Under the pieces are notes generated by a model. The model was given only the letters and a program-made list of their open reading frames with translations. It ran no database searches and was not told where the DNA came from. 64,000 nucleotides of DNA from positions 62,001 to 126,000 of the forward strand of contig NZ_OY856306.1 of assembly GCF_963693435.1 (NCBI RefSeq). Reading direction: 5' to 3'. Of the stretch, positions 10,320-20,933 are shown one piece after another. The stretch's first letter is position 1, and every line of letters begins with the position of its first letter. This stretch comes from Pasteurella atlantica (GTDB lineage: Bacteria > Pseudomonadota > Gammaproteobacteria > Enterobacterales > Pasteurellaceae). Both the position numbers and the translations under genes were made by a program.

Positions 10320-10712
10320 TTAACGTTTTGAGAATTGTGGACGACGACGTGCTTTGCGGAAACCCACTTTTTTACGTTCAACGCAACGAGCATCGCGAGT
10401 AACGAAACCTGCTGCACGTAATGCTGGGCGTAAAGACTCATCATATTCCATCAATGCACGTGTAATACCATGACGGATTGCACCTGCTTGACCAGAAATA
10501 CCACCACCTTTAACCGTAATGTAAAGGTCTAATTTATCAGTTAATTCAACTAACTCTAAAGGTTGACGAACAACCATACGTGCGGTTTCACGACCAAAAT
10601 ACACGTCTAATGAACGGTTGTTGATCTCAATTTTACCGCTGCCCGGTTTGATAAATACACGAGCTGAAGAGCTTTTGCGGCGACCTGTGCCATAATTTTG
10701 ATTCTCTGCCAT
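10320..10712 (-). CDS. rpsI: 30S ribosomal protein S9
   Basis: 130 aa with the S9 signature [19 protein letters not shown] and the basic tail ending [11 protein letters not shown], which reaches the P-site tRNA. It follows rplM after 16 bases, the standard two-gene operon. Confidence 0.99.
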   Translation of the reverse strand: MAENQNYGTGRRKSSSARVFIKPGSGKIEINNRSLDVYFGRETARMVVRQPLELVELTDKLDLYITVKGGGISGQAGAIRHGITRALMEYDESLRPALRAAGFVTRDARCVERKKVGFRKARRRPQFSKR

Positions 10713-10728
10713 TTTGTTTGCTCCGTGA

Positions 10729-11157
10729 TTAAATGTCTAAAACTTGAGGTTGTTGTGCTGCGTGGTTATGTTCTGAACCTGCATACACTTTTAATTTACG
10801 ATACATTGCACGACCTAAAGGTCCTTTTGGCAACATACCCTTAACCGCAATTTCAATCACAGCTTCTGGACGACGTTGAATCATCTCTTTAAAGGTAGCT
10901 TGTTTGATACCACCGATATAGCCAGTGTGCCAGTAATAGATCTTATCGCTTTCTTTTCTACCTGTTACTGCCACTTTTTCTGCATTGATTACTATAATGT
11001 AATCACCTGTATCCACGTGTGGAGTATATTCAGGTTTATGTTTACCACGAAGACGGCTAGCGATTTCAGTCGCTAAGCGACCTAAAGTTTTGCCTTGTGC
11101 ATCTACTACATACCAGTCACGTTGTACGGTTTCTGGTTTTGCTACAAAAGTTTTCAT
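10729..11157 (-). CDS. rplM: 50S ribosomal protein L13
   Basis: 142 aa, normal length; opens [20 protein letters not shown] and contains the L13 signature around [20 protein letters not shown]. First gene of the rplM-rpsI operon. The roughly 130-nt leader has two hairpins; in E. coli the L13 protein represses its own mRNA, and the same may hold here. Confidence 0.99.
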   Translation of the reverse strand: MKTFVAKPETVQRDWYVVDAQGKTLGRLATEIASRLRGKHKPEYTPHVDTGDYIIVINAEKVAVTGRKESDKIYYWHTGYIGGIKQATFKEMIQRRPEAVIEIAVKGMLPKGPLGRAMYRKLKVYAGSEHNHAAQQPQVLDI

Positions 11158-11191
11158 TAATTTAATACCAATATTTAATAGTTATTAACCC

Positions 11192-11280
11192 AATACTCGA
11201 AATGAGTATTACCTAAAAGTTCAAACCTAACCCCTTCGAGTTCGCTTAAACAAAACTTGCTTGGCGGGAAAACCAAGCAA
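11192..11280 (-). promoter_or_regulatory. Structured 5' leader of rplM
   Basis: Two inverted repeats lie between the promoter and rplM: TTGCTTGG/CCAAGCAA (11257-11264 with 11273-11280) and AATACTC/GAGTATT (11192-11198 with 11204-11210). Neither has a T-run, so they are not simple terminators. They may form the target for autogenous control by L13; this is an inference from E. coli. Confidence 0.5.
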
Positions 11281-11294
11281 AACAGGGTTCGGCA

Positions 11295-11323
11295 ATTGTA
11301 CAGATTTTAAGTTTAAAACTCAA
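11295..11323 (-). promoter_or_regulatory. rplM-rpsI promoter
   Basis: On the minus strand: -35 TTGAGT (11318-11323), 17-bp spacer, -10 TACAAT (11295-11300). The predicted start is near 11288, giving a leader of about 130 nt. Confidence 0.75.
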
Positions 11324-11351
11324 TAAGTATTTTTTTATATTAATGATAACA

Positions 11352-14006
11352 TTACCCTGTATTACGCATTCCTGCAGCAATACCCGTAATCGTAATCATT
11401 AGAGCTTGTTCTAAAATTGGATCTCTATTTTCTTCATCTTGGTTACGCAAACGGTGTAATAATTCCACTTGCAACAAATTAAGAGGATCAGTATAAACAT
11501 TACGCAAACGAATGGATTCCACGACTTCGGGCAAGTCTCCCATTAAACTATCGTGATGAGCAAGCTCCATAATGGTGTCTATATCTGATTGAAGTTGTGC
11601 CCTTAATGTTTTCCCTAAATTATGTAATTTCGGATCCACAAGACGTTGATCGTAATGCTCCGCTAACCATAAATCTGCTTTAGTAAAGACCATTTCCAGC
11701 ATTCCAATACGAGTTGAAAAGAATGGCCACTCTGAACACATTTCACTTAACAATGCTTTATCTCCCTCATCCATTAATTGACGCAATGCTGTTCCTGCAC
11801 CTAACCAAGCGGGTAGCATTAAACGATTTTGCATCCAAGCAAAGATCCAAGGAATTGCACGCAAGCTTTCTACTCCTCCATTTGGATTACGTTTTGCAGG
11901 ACGAGAACCTAGTGGTAATTTGCCTAATTCTAGCTCAGGGGTTGCACTGCGGAAATAGGGCACAAAATCCGCTTCACCACGTACAATATTACGGTATGCT
12001 TCACACGAAATATCTGATCCTTTCTCCATCATCTCTCGCCACACTTGTTTTGGTTCTGGTGGTGGGAAAATATTCGCTTCTAAAATCGCACTCGCATACA
12101 ATTCTAAACTTTCTAGGGCAACGATAGGTAAACCTAATTTAAAGCGGATCATCTCACCTTGCTCAGTTACACGTAAACCATTTTTCAGTGAGCGAGGTGG
12201 TTGTGAGAATAACGCTGCGTGAGCGGGTGCACCACCACGACCGATTGTACCTCCACGTCCGTGAAATAAAGTTAATTCAATGCCATTTTTCTCTGCCAAA
12301 TTTACAAGAGCTTCTTGTGCCTTATATTGTGACCATGAGGCAGCTAACATCCCCGCATCTTTTGCTGAATCTGAATAACCGATCATTACCATTTGTTTAT
12401 TAGCAATAATGCCACGATACCAGCCAATATTAAATAATTGTGTCATTACTGATTCGCAACGATCTAAATCATCCAAGGTTTCAAACAATGGCGCAACTGG
12501 AATAGAAGGTTTACAACCTGCTTCTTTTAATAATAAATGTACCGCTAACACATCAGAGGCTTCACGTGCCATTGAAATAACATAAGCAGAAATCACACCT
12601 TCTGGTTGCTCGGCAACCACTTTACAAGTATCTAAAATTTCTTTGGTGTCTGCACTTGGTGTCCAATTTGTTGGAATAAGTGGGCGGCGAGAGTTTAATT
12701 CTCTTACTAAAAAGGCTTGTTTATCTTCTTCTGACCATTGTGAATAATCGCCTAAACCAATATAACGAGTAATTTCAGCAATCGCCATTTCGTGGCGTGT
12801 ACTTTCTTGACGAATATCTAAACGAGATAAACCAATACCAAAACAACGAATACGACGTAATGTATTTAATAATTCACCATTTGCTACAATTCGCATTCCA
12901 CAACTATGCAATGATTGGTAACAATCATACAAGGGTTCCCATAATTGCTCATCACTGGAGATAATTTCATCTTTATGAACAGTTAAATCTTTACCGTCTA
13001 ACACTTCGGTATAATAAGCAACAGTGTTAATCAATTTTGCACGTAATTCTTTTACAACAACACGATAAGGTTCTAAATGTAAACCGTATTTTTCGCTAAA
13101 TTCAGGGGTACATTCTACGATTGAAAGCTCATCGGCTAATTCTCTAATATCATTTAAAAATAGTTCTGCAGCTTTACGACGACTCATTGCAAGCACAGTG
13201 CGAGTGGTTTCGTGTGTAACAAAAGGGTTTCCATCACGATCTCCCCCCATCCAAGATGAAAAACGAATAGGCGTTAAACCTACGTTATGTTGCACACCAA
13301 AATTTTTCTCTAAATGAAAATTTAATTGACGACAAAATTCTGGCACCGCTTTCCATAAGCTACTTTCAATCACTGCCATTCCCCATTTTGCTTCATCAAT
13401 CGGCGTTGGACGTTGCGTACGAATTTCATTGGTATGCCACGCTAATGCGATCATTTGCATCAAACGACGTTTTAAACGAATAACCTCAGGTTCTGGCAAA
13501 TCATTATGTTCTAAACGGCTCAAACAACGGTTGATTTCAACGTGTTTTCCAACTAAAGAGCGACGTGTAACTTCTGTTGGATGTGCTGTTAAAACTAACT
13601 CAATCAATAGTTTTTCGACTGTTTGCACGACTTTTTCAACGGGTACATTCTCTTCTTTTAAACGTTCGAATAATTTTCCTAATGAACGTTCACCAAATGA
13701 GGATTGATTACTATTACGAGCAATCATTTGGTACTGTTCTGCAATATTAGTTAAATTTAAGAACTGGTTAAATGCACGCGCTACTGGTAATACATTCTCC
13801 GTTGAAATAGTAGAAAGAGTATCTAATAGTTGTTCTCTTGATTTCTCATCTCCAGCACGAGAAGCTCTTGAAAGCATTCTAATATTCTCAATTAGATCTA
13901 AAATTTCACTTCCCTGAGCATCTTGGATAGTTTCCCCTAAAAAATTTCCTAGCATATTTATATTACTGCTTAGTGTATTTTTTACTGATGTGGTATGTTG
14001 CTTCAT
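11352..14006 (-). CDS. ppc: Phosphoenolpyruvate carboxylase
   Basis: Anaplerotic enzyme: PEP + bicarbonate gives oxaloacetate. 884 aa, one more than E. coli. Catalytic His lies in [13 protein letters not shown]; other hallmarks are [11 protein letters not shown], the glycine-rich [12 protein letters not shown] and the conserved C-terminal ending [12 protein letters not shown]. In a fermentative organism it supplies oxaloacetate for the reductive branch to fumarate and succinate, which fits the dcuB transporter later in the window. Monocistronic. Confidence 0.98.
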   Translation of the reverse strand: MKQHTTSVKNTLSSNINMLGNFLGETIQDAQGSEILDLIENIRMLSRASRAGDEKSREQLLDTLSTISTENVLPVARAFNQFLNLTNIAEQYQMIARNSNQSSFGERSLGKLFERLKEENVPVEKVVQTVEKLLIELVLTAHPTEVTRRSLVGKHVEINRCLSRLEHNDLPEPEVIRLKRRLMQMIALAWHTNEIRTQRPTPIDEAKWGMAVIESSLWKAVPEFCRQLNFHLEKNFGVQHNVGLTPIRFSSWMGGDRDGNPFVTHETTRTVLAMSRRKAAELFLNDIRELADELSIVECTPEFSEKYGLHLEPYRVVVKELRAKLINTVAYYTEVLDGKDLTVHKDEIISSDEQLWEPLYDCYQSLHSCGMRIVANGELLNTLRRIRCFGIGLSRLDIRQESTRHEMAIAEITRYIGLGDYSQWSEEDKQAFLVRELNSRRPLIPTNWTPSADTKEILDTCKVVAEQPEGVISAYVISMAREASDVLAVHLLLKEAGCKPSIPVAPLFETLDDLDRCESVMTQLFNIGWYRGIIANKQMVMIGYSDSAKDAGMLAASWSQYKAQEALVNLAEKNGIELTLFHGRGGTIGRGGAPAHAALFSQPPRSLKNGLRVTEQGEMIRFKLGLPIVALESLELYASAILEANIFPPPEPKQVWREMMEKGSDISCEAYRNIVRGEADFVPYFRSATPELELGKLPLGSRPAKRNPNGGVESLRAIPWIFAWMQNRLMLPAWLGAGTALRQLMDEGDKALLSEMCSEWPFFSTRIGMLEMVFTKADLWLAEHYDQRLVDPKLHNLGKTLRAQLQSDIDTIMELAHHDSLMGDLPEVVESIRLRNVYTDPLNLLQVELLHRLRNQDEENRDPILEQALMITITGIAAGMRNTG

Positions 14007-14250
14007 TATTTTGCTTCCTTATAATAAAAAATTTACTGACTGTAGGTATACCGTAAAATGCTTTTAAAAGCAAAACCAAACATTAAGAAATTAACACTAT
14101 ACTGATCTCTCTCAACTAAAACGGTGAAATGATTAAGCTTTATTTAAAATAATTACTTTAAACACAGGCTATGTTAATCTGATGTTTTAGTTTAAAATAC
14201 CACAATATAACTACCAATGTAGTAGCATTAATTATAAAAGGAAATTCATA

Positions 14251-15114
14251 ATGATTTATAGTATGACTGCTTTTTCACACCTTGAAATAAAAAAAGAGTG
14301 GGGATCTGCCGTTTGGGAGCTTCGCTCTGTAAACCAACGTTTTTTAGATACTTATTTTCGTCTACCAGATACTTTTCGTCATTTAGAAATGACCTTACGT
14401 GATCGTTTAAAAGCCAGTCTAACTCGTGGTAAAGTAGAATGTAGTTTAAAAATCGAGCTTAATAATAATCAAAATAATGGGTTAGCTCTCAATCAAGAGT
14501 ATGCCACTCAAGTTATCAATTCCTTAAAATGGCTTAAAGCTACAGCTGATGAAGGCGAAATAAACCTTGTTGATGTACTGCGTTATCCTGGTGTCGTTGA
14601 TAATGCCAATCAAGATTTTGATCAAATTGCTGAAGATTTATTAACTGGCTTTGAACAAATTCTTAGTGATTTTATTGCAATGCGAGGGCGTGAAGGTGAA
14701 AGTTTACATAGTTTAATTCAACAGCGTTTAGACGCAATTTCCATTGAGGCGACCAAAGTACAAAATCAAATGCCAGAAGTATTACAATGGCAAAAAGAAC
14801 GTTTGCAACAAAAATTTGATGAACTGAATGTACAGTGCGACCCACAACGTTTGGAGCAAGAAATGGTGTTAATTGCTCAAAAATCTGATGTCGCAGAAGA
14901 ATTAGATCGTCTACAATTACATGTAAAAGAGACAACCGCAATCTTAAATAGAGGCGGAGCTGTTGGGCGTAAATTAGATTTTATGATGCAAGAATTAAAT
15001 CGTGAAGCGAATACGTTGGCATCAAAATCAATCAATAATGAAATTACGAATTCTGCAGTAGAATTAAAAGTCTTGATTGAACAAATGCGTGAACAAATTC
15101 AGAATTTAGAATAA
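14251..15114 (+). CDS. yicC: YicC family endoribonuclease-like protein
   Basis: 287 aa, full length for the YicC/DUF1732 family; opens MIYSMTAFSHLEIKKEWGSAVWELRSVNQRF... style N-terminus and ends with the conserved SNNEITNSAVELKVLIEQMREQIQN-type helix. E. coli YicC has been described as an RNase affecting small-RNA stability. AAGGAA precedes the ATG. ygfZ begins 12 bases after its stop, suggesting cotranscription. Confidence 0.93.
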   Translation: MIYSMTAFSHLEIKKEWGSAVWELRSVNQRFLDTYFRLPDTFRHLEMTLRDRLKASLTRGKVECSLKIELNNNQNNGLALNQEYATQVINSLKWLKATADEGEINLVDVLRYPGVVDNANQDFDQIAEDLLTGFEQILSDFIAMRGREGESLHSLIQQRLDAISIEATKVQNQMPEVLQWQKERLQQKFDELNVQCDPQRLEQEMVLIAQKSDVAEELDRLQLHVKETTAILNRGGAVGRKLDFMMQELNREANTLASKSINNEITNSAVELKVLIEQMREQIQNLE

Positions 15115-15126
15115 AACGGAAAAGTA

Positions 15127-15966
15127 ATGATTTATCTAAAACAATATAAAGTAATTGAAGTTGCAGGACTTGATGCACAAAAATTTCTACAAGGACAACT
15201 CACTTGTGATGTTGCAAAATTAGAAATGGGTAAACAAACATTAACGGCTCACTGCGATCCGAAAGGTAAAGTCAGTGGCTTATGGCGTTTATATCGACAA
15301 TCAGAAAATCAGTTTTTAATCATTATTCATCAAGATTTGTTACCTGAAGCGATAGATCAATTAAAAAAATATGCCATTTTTTCAAAAGTGACTTTTACTG
15401 AAAAGCAAATCTTTGTTTATGGTTGTATTGAACAAAATATAAGCGGTGAGATTTTTGCAAAAATTTACCAAAATCATACCGCTTGTCAATTGGAAGAAAA
15501 TTCATCTCGTCATATTATTTTAAGTGAACACCCCCTTGATGCAACTGAAAACAGTGAATATTGGGATCTGCTTGATATTCAAAATGGTATCCCTATTTTA
15601 TTAAAACAAAATAGACTCACTTTTATTCCTCAAGCCTTGAATTTACAAGATATTGAACAGGCGATTTCATTTAAAAAAGGCTGCTATATTGGGCAAGAAA
15701 CCGTTGCAAGAGCCAAATATCGAGGAGCAAACAAAAGAGCAATGTTTACTCTCGTTGGCACACTTTCTGAAAATTCCTCATTACCTGACATTGGCTCAGC
15801 GGTTGAAATGCAATTAGGTGAAAATTGGAAATCTACGGGAACAATTTTATATAGTCTTATTGCAGATAACCAACTTTGGGTGCAAGTGGTATTAAATAAT
15901 GATATAAGTACAGAAAATATATTTCGTATCAACGAAACAAAATTATCTTTGTTTAAAAATAATTAG
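15127..15966 (+). CDS. ygfZ: Folate-binding Fe-S maintenance protein YgfZ
   Basis: 279 aa, GcvT-like fold. It has the family signature KKGCYIGQETVARAKYRG with the essential Cys of the KGCYxGQE motif. YgfZ supports the repair or assembly of certain Fe-S enzymes, notably MiaB, in a tetrahydrofolate-dependent way. It is somewhat shorter than the E. coli protein. Its stop overlaps the convergent mnmC stop by 4 bases. An inverted pair of uptake-signal cores lies inside the gene at about 15441-15485. Confidence 0.93.
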   Translation: MIYLKQYKVIEVAGLDAQKFLQGQLTCDVAKLEMGKQTLTAHCDPKGKVSGLWRLYRQSENQFLIIIHQDLLPEAIDQLKKYAIFSKVTFTEKQIFVYGCIEQNISGEIFAKIYQNHTACQLEENSSRHIILSEHPLDATENSEYWDLLDIQNGIPILLKQNRLTFIPQALNLQDIEQAISFKKGCYIGQETVARAKYRGANKRAMFTLVGTLSENSSLPDIGSAVEMQLGENWKSTGTILYSLIADNQLWVQVVLNNDISTENIFRINETKLSLFKNN

Positions 15967-17963
15967 ATAGGCGTCCCTTTTAACTGTTTTCTTAACCATA
16001 CACGATTAGGATTTAAGGCGTGCCATAAATCTTCACTTAACGGAATAGGTTCATTGCAAATTTGACTAGCAAGTAGTTCTCCAAGCAATGGGGCGGTAGT
16101 TAAGCCACGAGATCCTAAACCAACAATGGTATAAAGTTGTGGATAAACAGTAGCAGTTTCAATCGGTTTTCTGCGACGGCGAAGGTTAAATAAATTATTA
16201 TATTGCTCTCGCTGTTTGCCTAGATGACCCACTAAGCCTACCATTGGAATACGATCTCTTAATGTCGCTCGCACCCCCATTCTGGCGAGATTTTGTGAAT
16301 AATCAATTTCTTTATTCCAATCACAAGCGGTGACATTTTGTTGTAATTTTGCAATATTTTGCTGATGTTCTTCTAAACTAAAATGGGTATCTGTATTATC
16401 ACGTACGTGGCTTGCACCGATACAATGTGTTCCTTGTGCTGAAACAGGGGTTAAATAACCGTCGTAACATAAAACGGTTTTTAATTTTTGTAGCTCTGGG
16501 GTTGTAGGAAATTGGCTAACTTGCCCACGTACTGCATAAAGAGGAATACCTTCTGTCTGAGTGAAGTCTTTGAGTTTATGTCCATTGGCTAGCACTAAGG
16601 TTTGATGAGCAAAGGTTTGACCATTATGTTGCCATTGCCAAAGGTTATCTTTAAAAACAGGGCTAGTTACTTCGTGATTAAGTACGATTTTTAAGCCTTT
16701 TTTCTCTAAATACGCAAAACTGTTTTGTACAAATTGAATCGGCGATAGCCAACCTGCACGAGGAATAAAACCTCCACCATTGGTGACAGGTAATCCAATT
16801 TTGTCACTTAATTGCTCAGCATTACATAAATGAAAGAGTGAATGATCATAGTTAAGATTGGCGAGCTTTTGTAGTTTATTCTGATTTTTTTGATTGTAGC
16901 CATAAATTGCCACGCCACTTAAATTATGTTCAAAATCAATATGGGGTTCTAGTTGTTGAATTCGTTGCAACGCATAATCAAAGCTATGCACATAAAAACG
17001 GATATTTCGTTCATCATCATCACTGAGTTGCGGATAAATAGCACCTTGTTTATTGCCAGAAGCATTTTGAGCTAAAGCACTATCTTTACAGTATAAAGTG
17101 ACTTTTTTACCTTTTTCTAATAAGGATAAACTTAAAAATAGGCTTGCAATTCCGCCCCCAACAATCGCAATATTGTCCGTTTCAGGTTGTGGTTGCTGAT
17201 AATAATAAGGGACTTTAATCGCTGATCTTTCACTTTGTGGTGGTTTTTCACCCCATAACATTTCCCGTTTTTTACCAAAACCTTTACGTTTTTTAACATC
17301 AAATCCAACTGCCTGTAATCCTCTACGCACAGTACTTGCCGCAGTGAAAGTCGCAAATGAGCCACCATTTTTGGTTAAGCGAAACATTTGCTGATATAAG
17401 CTTTCACACCACATTTGTGGATTTTTATCTGGTGCAAAACCGTCTAAAAACCACGCATCGATTTTCTCATTATATAAATCACCAAGTTGTGGCAGGTTAT
17501 CTAAAATATCTCCAAACCAAAGATCAAGATAAACATTATCAAAATGATAACGCTGACAACCTGTTTGCCAGACATTCCAACAAGCGGTCAGATGTTGTGA
17601 AAAATTTGCAAATTGTGGATAATTGCTATGAATTTTCGTTAATTGTTGTGAAGTTAAAGGATATTTCTCAAAAGAGATAAAGTATAAACGTTGTAATATG
17701 TGAGTAGGATTTCGTTGTTTAAATTGCTGGAATTTTTCTGCCACTGCAAAAAAGTTTAATCCTGTTCCAAATCCTGTTTCTGCGATAACAAAGGCTGATT
17801 GAGTGTGATTTTGCCATTTTTCCCACAATTGATTACCTTCTTGGAAAACATAAAGACTTTCAGCAAGACCATCTTGAGTCGAAAAATATATATCATTAAA
17901 TTGCGTTGAAAAAGGTGTGTTATCCGTATTAAATAAAATGGTGGCAAAAGTAAGTTTAGACAT
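15963..17963 (-). CDS. mnmC: Bifunctional tRNA modification enzyme MnmC
   Basis: 666 aa. The N-terminal methyltransferase domain (about 1-240; GFGTGLNFF, LDGFAPDKNPQMW) makes the last methylation of mnm5(s2)U34. The C-terminal FAD oxidase domain (from NIAIVGGGIASLFLSLSL near 262) removes the carboxymethyl group of cmnm5. Both domains are intact. Two uptake-signal sequences lie in the gene (AAGCGGT at 16330s and 17582-17588). Confidence 0.97.
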   Translation of the reverse strand: MSKLTFATILFNTDNTPFSTQFNDIYFSTQDGLAESLYVFQEGNQLWEKWQNHTQSAFVIAETGFGTGLNFFAVAEKFQQFKQRNPTHILQRLYFISFEKYPLTSQQLTKIHSNYPQFANFSQHLTACWNVWQTGCQRYHFDNVYLDLWFGDILDNLPQLGDLYNEKIDAWFLDGFAPDKNPQMWCESLYQQMFRLTKNGGSFATFTAASTVRRGLQAVGFDVKKRKGFGKKREMLWGEKPPQSERSAIKVPYYYQQPQPETDNIAIVGGGIASLFLSLSLLEKGKKVTLYCKDSALAQNASGNKQGAIYPQLSDDDERNIRFYVHSFDYALQRIQQLEPHIDFEHNLSGVAIYGYNQKNQNKLQKLANLNYDHSLFHLCNAEQLSDKIGLPVTNGGGFIPRAGWLSPIQFVQNSFAYLEKKGLKIVLNHEVTSPVFKDNLWQWQHNGQTFAHQTLVLANGHKLKDFTQTEGIPLYAVRGQVSQFPTTPELQKLKTVLCYDGYLTPVSAQGTHCIGASHVRDNTDTHFSLEEHQQNIAKLQQNVTACDWNKEIDYSQNLARMGVRATLRDRIPMVGLVGHLGKQREQYNNLFNLRRRRKPIETATVYPQLYTIVGLGSRGLTTAPLLGELLASQICNEPIPLSEDLWHALNPNRVWLRKQLKGTPI

Positions 17964-18004
17964 TTTTGGTAAATTTCTATCAGATTAAAAATAAGGCAAA
18001 AAGA

Positions 18005-18023
18005 AAGTGGGAAAATCCCACTT
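18005..18023 (-). terminator. Terminator downstream of the 26-residue gene
   Basis: Compact hairpin with stem AAGTGGGA/TCCCACTT and a 3-nt loop, followed on the minus strand by TTCTTTTT. It separates the small gene at 18053-18133 from mnmC on the same strand. Confidence 0.7.
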
Positions 18024-18052
18024 CTTATCTAATTTCTTAATATCAATATTTA

Positions 18053-18133
18053 TTAAAAAATATTATATGCAAAAAGCACAATCATACCTAGAGATGCACA
18101 TACTGTTAGCATTGAATAACCTAAAGTCCCCAT
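18053..18133 (-). CDS. 26-residue single-pass membrane peptide, unknown
   Basis: A short frame opening MGTLGYSMLTV and ending FAYNIF-stop, almost wholly hydrophobic: one membrane segment with little outside it. Three things support a real gene: a perfect AGGAGG (18139-18144) five bases before the ATG, a compact terminator 30 bases after the stop, and an A/T-rich promoter-like region upstream (TTGCAT, 16-bp spacer, TAAAAT). It is flanked by divergent purR and by mnmC, neither of which explains the signals. I do not recognise the family; it resembles other tiny regulatory membrane proteins in size and shape only. Confidence 0.7.
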   Translation of the reverse strand: MGTLGYSMLTVCASLGMIVLFAYNIF

Positions 18134-18236
18134 AAAAACCTCCTAAAAAGTAAAAAAGACACTTTCATTTTAAAACTATTTTTTCAAAATGCAATCAAAG
18201 GTGTAATTTTATTTAAAAATTTTATAAAAAGTCAGC

Positions 18237-18242
18237 TATAAT
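18237..18242 (+). promoter_or_regulatory. purR -10 element
   Basis: A perfect TATAAT 36 bases upstream of the purR start codon; the -35 is weak (TAAAAA-like, 17 bases upstream). No clear PurR box was seen here. Confidence 0.45.
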
Positions 18243-18277
18243 AGACACAAATTTACATTGAATTCAGGAAAAAACCA

Positions 18278-19291
18278 ATGGCAACCATTAAAGATGTCGC
18301 AAAATTAGCTGGAGTTTCAACCACTACGGTTTCTCACGTAATTAATAAAACGCGTTTCGTTGCAGAAAAAACAACGCAATCTGTTTGGGATGCCATTTCT
18401 GAATTAAATTATTCTCCCAGTGCGGTTGCCCGTAGTTTGAAAGTCAATACCACAAAATCTATTGGAATGATTGTTACCACCAGTGAATCCCCTTTTTTTG
18501 CAGAAATCATTCTCGCAATGGAACGTCATTGTTATGAAATGGGTTACTCACTGTTTTTATGTAATACTCAAAATGATCCTGAAAAAATCCAAAACCATTT
18601 AGATATGTTAATGACGAAACGTGTTGACGGTATTTTGGTTATGTGTAGTGAATATACTGAAAACTCTCTTGCACTGTTAAATAAAGCGAATATTCCTATG
18701 GTAGTAATGGATTGGGGATTGCGAGATAATAGTAATGATCTTATCGCTGACAATAGTTTTATTGGTGGCTATTTCGCTACTCAACATTTAATTGAGAATG
18801 GGCATAAAAAAATAGCAGTTATTACAGGAGATTTGTTTAAAACAGTATCAAAAAATCGTTTTCAAGGTTTTAGTAAGGCAATGGATGAAGCAAATCTATT
18901 GATTGAACCACAATGGATTCAGGAAGGTGATTTTGAACCAGAAGGTGGCTTTGAGTGTATGAATAATATTCTTGATTTAGATGAATTACCTACAGCAATT
19001 TTTTGTTTTAGTGATGTAATGGCATTAGGTGCAATTTCAGCAATTAATCTTAGAGGATTATCTGTACCACAAGATATTTCTGTTATTGGTTATGATAATA
19101 TTCATAACTCTCGCTTTTATGCCCCTCCTTTAACAACAATGCATCAATCCAAATCACGACTTTCAGATAGAGTGCTAGAATTATTACTTGAGCGAATTTC
19201 TTCAAAAGAAAAACGAAATGAACCACAAATATTAGAGTTTATGCCTGAGTTAGTTGTGCGTGATTCAGTTCGTAATTTAAATAAAAATTAG
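18278..19291 (+). CDS. purR: Purine repressor PurR
   Basis: LacI-family repressor, 337 aa. The N-terminal helix-turn-helix and hinge ([33 protein letters not shown]) match PurR closely, and the effector domain keeps the PurR pattern ([33 protein letters not shown]). It would bind DNA with hypoxanthine or guanine as corepressor. Followed 12 bases later by a DedA gene, so probably cotranscribed. Confidence 0.93.
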   Translation: MATIKDVAKLAGVSTTTVSHVINKTRFVAEKTTQSVWDAISELNYSPSAVARSLKVNTTKSIGMIVTTSESPFFAEIILAMERHCYEMGYSLFLCNTQNDPEKIQNHLDMLMTKRVDGILVMCSEYTENSLALLNKANIPMVVMDWGLRDNSNDLIADNSFIGGYFATQHLIENGHKKIAVITGDLFKTVSKNRFQGFSKAMDEANLLIEPQWIQEGDFEPEGGFECMNNILDLDELPTAIFCFSDVMALGAISAINLRGLSVPQDISVIGYDNIHNSRFYAPPLTTMHQSKSRLSDRVLELLLERISSKEKRNEPQILEFMPELVVRDSVRNLNKN

Positions 19292-19303
19292 ATAGGTTTT
19301 TTA

Positions 19304-19924
19304 ATGGAATTTTTAATTGATTTTTTTAGTAGTTATGGCTATTGGGCTGTTTTTTTAGTATTACTCGCTTGTGGTTTTGGTTTACCTATTCCTGAAGACA
19401 TAACGTTAGTCTCTGGGGGGGTTATTTCTGGTTTAGGCTATACTAATGTACATATTATGCTGGTAGTAAGTATGATAGGAGTATTAGCTGGTGATAGTAC
19501 AATGTATTGGCTTGGACGAATTTATGGTAAGAAAATTTTACGCTTTCGTTTTATTAAGCCTTTAGTTCGTCGAGGACGATTATCTGCAGTAAGAAAAATG
19601 TTTGATAAATATGGAAATCGCTTATTATTTACTGCTCGTTTCTTACCTGGATTAAGAGCGGTAGTTTATCTTGTTTCTGGTATTACCAATCGTGTTAATT
19701 ATTTTCAATTTATCCTTGTTGATTTTTGTGCTGCCATTATTTCCGTTCCAATTTGGGTTTATTTAGGTGATTTTGGTGCTTCAAATTTAGAGTGGCTAAA
19801 AGAACAAATACATAAAGGACAGGCTATTATTTATGTCATTTTGGTTACTGTCATCTTATTTGTTGTTTGGAAGATTTATCAAATGCGTAAAAAACAAAAG
19901 GTAAAAATTAATGAAGCACGTTGA
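19304..19924 (+). CDS. DedA family membrane protein
   Basis: 206 aa with about five hydrophobic segments. It has the DedA signatures [16 protein letters not shown] and [19 protein letters not shown]. DedA proteins are inner-membrane flippase or scramblase-like proteins needed for envelope homeostasis, and some recycle undecaprenyl phosphate. The end overlaps the rnhA start by 14 bases. Confidence 0.92.
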   Translation: MEFLIDFFSSYGYWAVFLVLLACGFGLPIPEDITLVSGGVISGLGYTNVHIMLVVSMIGVLAGDSTMYWLGRIYGKKILRFRFIKPLVRRGRLSAVRKMFDKYGNRLLFTARFLPGLRAVVYLVSGITNRVNYFQFILVDFCAAIISVPIWVYLGDFGASNLEWLKEQIHKGQAIIYVILVTVILFVVWKIYQMRKKQKVKINEAR

Positions 19925-20375
19925 AATTTTTACTGATGGTTCCTGTTTAGGTAATCCAGGTAAAGGTGGTATTGGTATCGTATTACGCTACAATCAGCAC
20001 GAAAAAAAAATAAGTAAAGGTTATTTTCAAACGACCAACAATAGAATGGAATTACGTGCGGTCATTGAGGCATTAAGTTTACTAAAAGAACCCTGCTATA
20101 TTACATTATTTAGTGACAGCCAATATATGCAAAATGGAATCCAAAAATGGATTTTTAATTGGCGAAAAAATAACTGGAAAACCAGTGCGAAAAAACCAGT
20201 TAAAAATAAAGATTTATGGATTGCACTAGATCAACAAATCCAACAACATAAAATTGATTGGCGATGGGTTAAAGGGCATTCAGGACACCGTGAAAACGAA
20301 ATTTGTGATGAATTAGCCAAATCAGGGGCAAATAATCCAACATTACAAGATGTTGGTTACGAAAATTTAAATTAA
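19911..20375 (+). CDS. rnhA: Ribonuclease HI
   Basis: 154 aa; degrades RNA in RNA-DNA hybrids. The four acidic catalytic residues are visible: Asp in [11 protein letters not shown], Glu in [10 protein letters not shown], Asp in LFSDSQYM and Asp in [10 protein letters not shown]; the histidine loop WVKGHSGH is also kept. It starts inside the dedA end, implying translational coupling. Confidence 0.98.
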   Translation: MKHVEIFTDGSCLGNPGKGGIGIVLRYNQHEKKISKGYFQTTNNRMELRAVIEALSLLKEPCYITLFSDSQYMQNGIQKWIFNWRKNNWKTSAKKPVKNKDLWIALDQQIQQHKIDWRWVKGHSGHRENEICDELAKSGANNPTLQDVGYENLN

Positions 20376-20423
20376 TTATTCTGGCAACTATTTATAGAAT
20401 AAGGAATAGAAAAAAGAGGTATT

Positions 20424-20915
20424 ATGATTGATTATATTATTATTGGTATTATTGTTTTTTCTTCATTAGTGAGTTTATGGAGAGGATTTATTAGAGAAGT
20501 AATGTCCTTAATTGGTTGGGTAACTGCTTTTTTTGTAGCAAGCTATTTTTACCCCTATTTCAGTGGATATTTCACACAAGTAAATTCGATTTATCTACAA
20601 CAATCTGAGTTAATAAGAGACGGACTGGCTGCGATATTATTATTTATTGGTACACTCATAATAATGAGCATTATTAATGCTTTGTTAGGTAAACTCGTTG
20701 ATCAAACAGGATTAAGTGGTACAGATCGAGTACTTGGAATGGTATTTGGTGCGTTACGTGGCATATTAATTGTCGCAGCAATATTATTCTTCTTTGATTT
20801 CACTCAAGCTAGTGACAGTGAATGGTGGAAAGAATCCCAATTAATTCCCCATTTTGGTTTTATTGTTAAGTGGTTTTTTGAACAACTTCAAGCAAACTCT
20901 AGTTTATTACAGTAA
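20424..20915 (+). CDS. cvpA: CvpA family protein
   Basis: 163 aa inner-membrane protein with four hydrophobic segments and the family motifs SLWRGFIREVMSLIGW and GLSGTDRVLGMVFGALRG. In E. coli cvpA is needed for colicin V production and for envelope tolerance to bile salts, and is a PurR target. AAGAGGT precedes the ATG. ubiX follows after 18 bases. Confidence 0.93.
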   Translation: MIDYIIIGIIVFSSLVSLWRGFIREVMSLIGWVTAFFVASYFYPYFSGYFTQVNSIYLQQSELIRDGLAAILLFIGTLIIMSIINALLGKLVDQTGLSGTDRVLGMVFGALRGILIVAAILFFFDFTQASDSEWWKESQLIPHFGFIVKWFFEQLQANSSLLQ

Positions 20916-20933
20916 CGATATTAAAATAGTTTA

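Noticed and set aside
11714-12403. Plus-strand frames of 71-137 codons
   Set aside because: They are antisense shadows of ppc, whose frame is intact for 884 codons.
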